A DNA stretch of 25,029 nt from Clostridiaceae bacterium (GTDB lineage: Bacteria > Bacillota > Clostridia > Oscillospirales > Acutalibacteraceae). Shown here piece after piece: positions 22,078 through 25,029 of this stretch. The number at the start of each line of letters is the position of its first letter. Position 1 is the stretch's first letter. The stretch spans positions 1-25,029 of the forward strand of contig JAEDGK010000017.1 of NCBI GenBank assembly GCA_016297555.1. The letters are read 5' to 3'. The translations under genes were made by a program, and so were the position numbers. A model generated the notes under the pieces. That model did not search any database. It saw only the letters and a program-made list of their open reading frames with translations, and was not told the DNA's origin.

Positions 22078-24693
22078 TTAGACTCTTTCGCTTGTTCCGT
22101 AATATGCGTTGAGATACATCTGCTTAATTTCGCTCATAAGAGGATAGCGCGGATTGGCGCCCGTGCACTGATCGTCAAAAGCCTGCTCGGTCATTTCATC
22201 AAGCCTGTCAAGGAAATCCTGCTCATCAATGCCGTAATCACGGATTGTCTTTTTAATGCCGACCTTTTCTTTGAGTTCGTCAATTGCCTTTATCAGATTT
22301 TCAACCTTTTCGGTGTCATTCTTGCCTTTAATGCCGAGATAATCGGCAACCTGAGCATATCTGTTAAGCGTATGAGGATGGTCGTACTGCGGGAATGTGC
22401 CCATTTTTACGGGCTTTTCACTTGAATTGAAGCGGATAACCTCGTCTATCATAAGCGCATTTGCAACGCCGTGAGGCAGATGATGGAAAGCGCCGAGCTT
22501 ATGCGCCATTGAGTGGCATACGCCAAGGAAGGCATTTGCAAAAGCCATACCTGCCATCGTGGCGGCATTAGCCATTTTTTCTCTGGCAACAGGGTCATTG
22601 GGTCCGTTGTCATAAGCGGCGGGAAGATTTTCAAAAATCATCTTGAGCGAGCGAAGCGCAAGACCGTCGGTATAGTCAGTTGCGAGCATTGAGGCATAGG
22701 CTTCAAGGTCGTGGGTAACAGCATCGATACCCGAAGCGCTTGTAAGACCCTTGGGAGCGTTCATCATCAAATCCGCATCAACGATAGCCATATCGGGCAT
22801 AAGCTCGTAATCGGCAAGCGGATATTTAACGCCGCTCTTTTCGTCGGTAATAACGGCAAAGGGAGTTACCTCGCTGCCTGTGCCTGCGGTGGTGGGAACG
22901 GCAATGAAATATGCCTTTTCGCCCATCTTCGGGAAAGTGTAAATTCTCTTTCTGATATCAGAGAAACGCATTGCCATATCCATAAAGTCGGCTTCGGGAT
23001 GCTCGTAAAGCACCCACATAATTTTTGCGGCGTCCATAGCCGAGCCGCCGCCTACGGCAATGATTACATCGGGCTCAAATGATGTCATCTGCGCTGCGCC
23101 TTCTCTTGCACTGGCGAGAGTCGGGTCGGGAGCAACATTATAGAATGTTGTATGAACTATGCCCATTTCATCGAGCTTATCGGTAATTGCCTTTGTGTAA
23201 CCGTTTTTGTAAAGGAAGCTGTCGGTTACAACAAACGCCTTTTTCTTATTCATTACATCTTTGAGCTCTGCAAGAGCAACGGGCAGACAGCCTTTTTTGA
23301 TATAAACCTTTTCGGGCGCTCTGAACCACAGCATATTTTCCCTTCTTTCAGCAACGGTTTTAATGTTAAGTAAATGCTTGACTCCGACATTTTCGGAAAC
23401 GGAGTTTCCGCCCCATGAGCCGCAGCCGAGAGTGAGCGAGGGAGCAAGCTTGAAGTTATAAAGATCGCCTATTCCGCCGTGTGAAGAAGGTGTATTAACA
23501 AGAATTCGGCAGGTTTTCATTCTCGCAGCAAAAGCATCGATTTTTTCTTTTTCGGTAACGGCGTTTACATAAAGTGATGAGGTGTGTCCGTAGCCGCCGT
23601 CGGCAACAAGTTGCTCGGCTTTATCAAGCGCATCCTCAAAGCTTTTTGCCTTATACATTGCAAGAACGGGAGAAAGCTTTTCGTGAGCAAATTCCTCGGA
23701 AATATCAACGCTTTCAACTTCGCCAATCAGTATTTTAGTATCCTCAGGAACGGTTACGCCGGCAATAGCGGCTATTGTGTGAGCCTTTTGACCGACGATT
23801 TTGGCGTTGAGAGCGCCGTTAATGAGGATTGTTTTTCTGACCTTTTCGGTTTCGGAATCATTAAGGAAATAACAGCCTCTTGCCGCAAATTCCTTTTTAA
23901 CCGCCGAATAGATATCTTTATGAATAATAACGGACTGCTCAGAAGCGCATATCATACCGTTATCAAATGTTTTTGAGTGAATAACAGAGTTAACGGCGAG
24001 AAGAATATCAGCCGAGCTGTCGATAATGGCGGGAGTGTTGCCCGCGCCGACGCCGAGAGCGGGTTTGCCGCTTGAGTAAGCCGCTTTAACCATTCCGGGA
24101 CCGCCGGTTGCGAGAATTATATCAGCCTCTTTCATAACAAGATTAGTCATATCAAGGCTGGGAACATCTATCCAATCAATAATGCCCTCGGGAGCACCTG
24201 CGGCAACTGCCGCTTCAAGAACAACCTTTGCGGCTTTAATTGTGGAATTCTTTGCTCTCGGATGCGGGCTGATAATAATGCCGTTTCTTGTTTTGAGAGC
24301 AATCAGGGTTTTAAAAATTGCGGTTGATGTAGGGTTGGTTGTCGGAATAACAGCGGCGATAACGCCGATAGGCTCGGCAATTTTCTTTATGCCGTAAGCC
24401 TTGTCCTCTTCAATTACTCCGCAGGTTTTTGTGTTTTTGTAAGCGTTGTAAATATATTCGGCGGCATAGTGATTTTTAATAACCTTGTCTTCAACAATGC
24501 CCATTCCCGTTTCTTCAACAGCCGCTTTTGCGAGAGGAATACGCATTTTGTCAGCGGCGATTGCCGCTGCAAGAAAGATTTTATCCACCTGCTCCTGTGA
24601 ATAGGCAGCAAATTCTTTCTGGGCGGCTCTTACCTTGGCAATAGCCGCTTCAAGAGTTTCAACGCTGTCTACAATCGTGTAATTCTTTTCCAT
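22078..24693 (-). CDS. adhE: Bifunctional acetaldehyde-CoA / alcohol dehydrogenase
   Basis: An 871-residue fusion, the normal length for AdhE. Residues 1-~440 are a CoA-acylating aldehyde dehydrogenase with VIPTTNPTSTAIFK and the catalytic Cys249 in FDNGMICASEQSV. Residues ~455-871 are an iron-dependent alcohol dehydrogenase with VGGGSAMDAAKIMW, PTTAGTGSEVTPF, and the iron-binding histidines in GVCHSMAHKLGAFHHLPHG. It reduces acetyl-CoA to ethanol with two NADH and usually forms spirosomes. AAAGGAG precedes the ATG. It follows rex by 48 nt, which predicts control by NADH/NAD+, and it leads into the kinase, (2Fe-2S) and hydrogenase genes with no visible terminator. Confidence 0.97.
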   Translation of the reverse strand: MEKNYTIVDSVETLEAAIAKVRAAQKEFAAYSQEQVDKIFLAAAIAADKMRIPLAKAAVEETGMGIVEDKVIKNHYAAEYIYNAYKNTKTCGVIEEDKAYGIKKIAEPIGVIAAVIPTTNPTSTAIFKTLIALKTRNGIIISPHPRAKNSTIKAAKVVLEAAVAAGAPEGIIDWIDVPSLDMTNLVMKEADIILATGGPGMVKAAYSSGKPALGVGAGNTPAIIDSSADILLAVNSVIHSKTFDNGMICASEQSVIIHKDIYSAVKKEFAARGCYFLNDSETEKVRKTILINGALNAKIVGQKAHTIAAIAGVTVPEDTKILIGEVESVDISEEFAHEKLSPVLAMYKAKSFEDALDKAEQLVADGGYGHTSSLYVNAVTEKEKIDAFAARMKTCRILVNTPSSHGGIGDLYNFKLAPSLTLGCGSWGGNSVSENVGVKHLLNIKTVAERRENMLWFRAPEKVYIKKGCLPVALAELKDVMNKKKAFVVTDSFLYKNGYTKAITDKLDEMGIVHTTFYNVAPDPTLASAREGAAQMTSFEPDVIIAVGGGSAMDAAKIMWVLYEHPEADFMDMAMRFSDIRKRIYTFPKMGEKAYFIAVPTTAGTGSEVTPFAVITDEKSGVKYPLADYELMPDMAIVDADLMMNAPKGLTSASGIDAVTHDLEAYASMLATDYTDGLALRSLKMIFENLPAAYDNGPNDPVAREKMANAATMAGMAFANAFLGVCHSMAHKLGAFHHLPHGVANALMIDEVIRFNSSEKPVKMGTFPQYDHPHTLNRYAQVADYLGIKGKNDTEKVENLIKAIDELKEKVGIKKTIRDYGIDEQDFLDRLDEMTEQAFDDQCTGANPRYPLMSEIKQMYLNAYYGTSERV

Positions 24694-24741
24694 GATATAT
24701 CTCCTTTTGCCGTTTTTACAAATTTTAAAAGTTGTTTTGTG

Positions 24742-25029
24742 TCAGTCAATTCTGCAGGAAATGTTGGCAAGCGAAGCCGCCATATTTTCATATTGCACGG
24801 TAACGCCTTCGGGAACATTAAGATGTGTCGGAGCAAAGCTCCAAACAGCTTTTATAGGCGTTTCACAAATCAAATCGCATACTTGCTGTGCGGCTGACGC
24901 AGGCACGGTTATAATTCCGATTTTTATGTCTTCTTTCTCACAGAATTCTTTAAATCGGGAGATGTTATAAACAGGCTTTGACCCTGTGCATTTGCTTTCG
25001 TCAATGTCGAAAGCCGCTGCGATTTCAAG
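24742..25029 (-). CDS. rex: Redox-sensing repressor Rex, C-terminal part (5' end outside window)
   Basis: The last 95 codons read minus-strand from 25029 to a TGA at 24744-24742. Recognisable Rex segments are KIGIITVPASAAQQVCDLI (the NAD(H)-binding Rossmann part), KAVWSFAPTHLNVPEG (Rex family: IWNFAP-hL-VP) and the domain-swapped C-terminal helix with YENMAASLANIS. The DNA-binding winged helix lies outside the window. Rex represses fermentation genes when NADH/NAD+ is low. Its position directly before adhE and the hydrogenase block fits that role. No convincing Rex operator was found in the 48-nt gap to adhE; the controlling site is probably upstream of rex. Confidence 0.9.
   Translation of the reverse strand, partial: LEIAAAFDIDESKCTGSKPVYNISRFKEFCEKEDIKIGIITVPASAAQQVCDLICETPIKAVWSFAPTHLNVPEGVTVQYENMAASLANISCRID

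Noticed and set aside
24694..24741. Rex operator between rex and adhE
   Set aside because: The gap holds ACAAA...TTTGT-like pieces but no acceptable TTGTTAA-N4-TTAACAA-type palindrome.

Overview
The window looks like part of the chromosome of a strictly anaerobic, fermentative Firmicute, most likely a gut-type Clostridia (Oscillospirales/Ruminococcaceae-like). The signs are AT-rich intergenic DNA, AGGAGG-type ribosome binding sites with some GTG and TTG starts, two [FeFe]-hydrogenase-type proteins, a bifunctional AdhE, Rex, a rubrerythrin fusion, and lipoproteins with lipoboxes. Every gene I can support lies on the minus strand, so transcription runs from high to low coordinates. I see no mobile element, tRNA, rRNA or CRISPR array.

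Region by region, in order of transcription. (1) 25029-16504, redox and H2 block: the C-terminal part of Rex, adhE, an APH-fold kinase, two tandem (2Fe-2S) thioredoxin-like ferredoxins, a PAS-containing sensory-type [FeFe] hydrogenase, a SpoIIE/PP2C phosphatase, and a second ferredoxin-fused [FeFe] hydrogenase. All are tightly packed. The set looks like a redox/H2-sensing and signalling unit coupled to ethanol and hydrogen production. (2) 16512-15187: a strong promoter, a single gene fusing flavin reductase, rubredoxin and rubrerythrin (oxygen/peroxide defence), and a clear terminator. The rubrerythrin part has its own in-frame ribosome binding site and ATG. (3) 15140-11810: an operon of a cyclophilin-type lipoprotein, a SecB-like chaperone, a ceramidase-like hydrolase and a TSUP permease. 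(4) 11717-5190: a seven-gene operon with an excellent sigma-A promoter, a structured leader and a terminator. It encodes D-amino-acid transaminase, the two halves of a D-glutamate cyclase as separate genes, the three 5-oxoprolinase subunits and alanine racemase. (5) 5150-771: a TetR regulator with a duplicated operator at its own promoter, an MMPL/RND-type membrane transporter and a partner lipoprotein. (6) 774-92: thiamine pyrophosphokinase with its own promoter, followed by the first codons of another gene at the window edge.

The most interesting unit is region 4. It can be read as a pathway linking L-Ala, D-Ala, D-Glu, 5-oxoproline and Glu. The DUF1445 and DUF4392 proteins correspond to the N- and C-terminal halves of the vertebrate mitochondrial D-glutamate cyclase, here split into two genes around pxpBC. 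Its leader contains a duplicated 11-bp element that can form mutually exclusive hairpins, one of them terminator-like. The other notable observations are the kinase/phosphatase/(2Fe-2S)/sensory-hydrogenase module between AdhE and a hydrogenase, and the internal translation start for rubrerythrin. All assignments come from reading motifs by eye; no database search was run.
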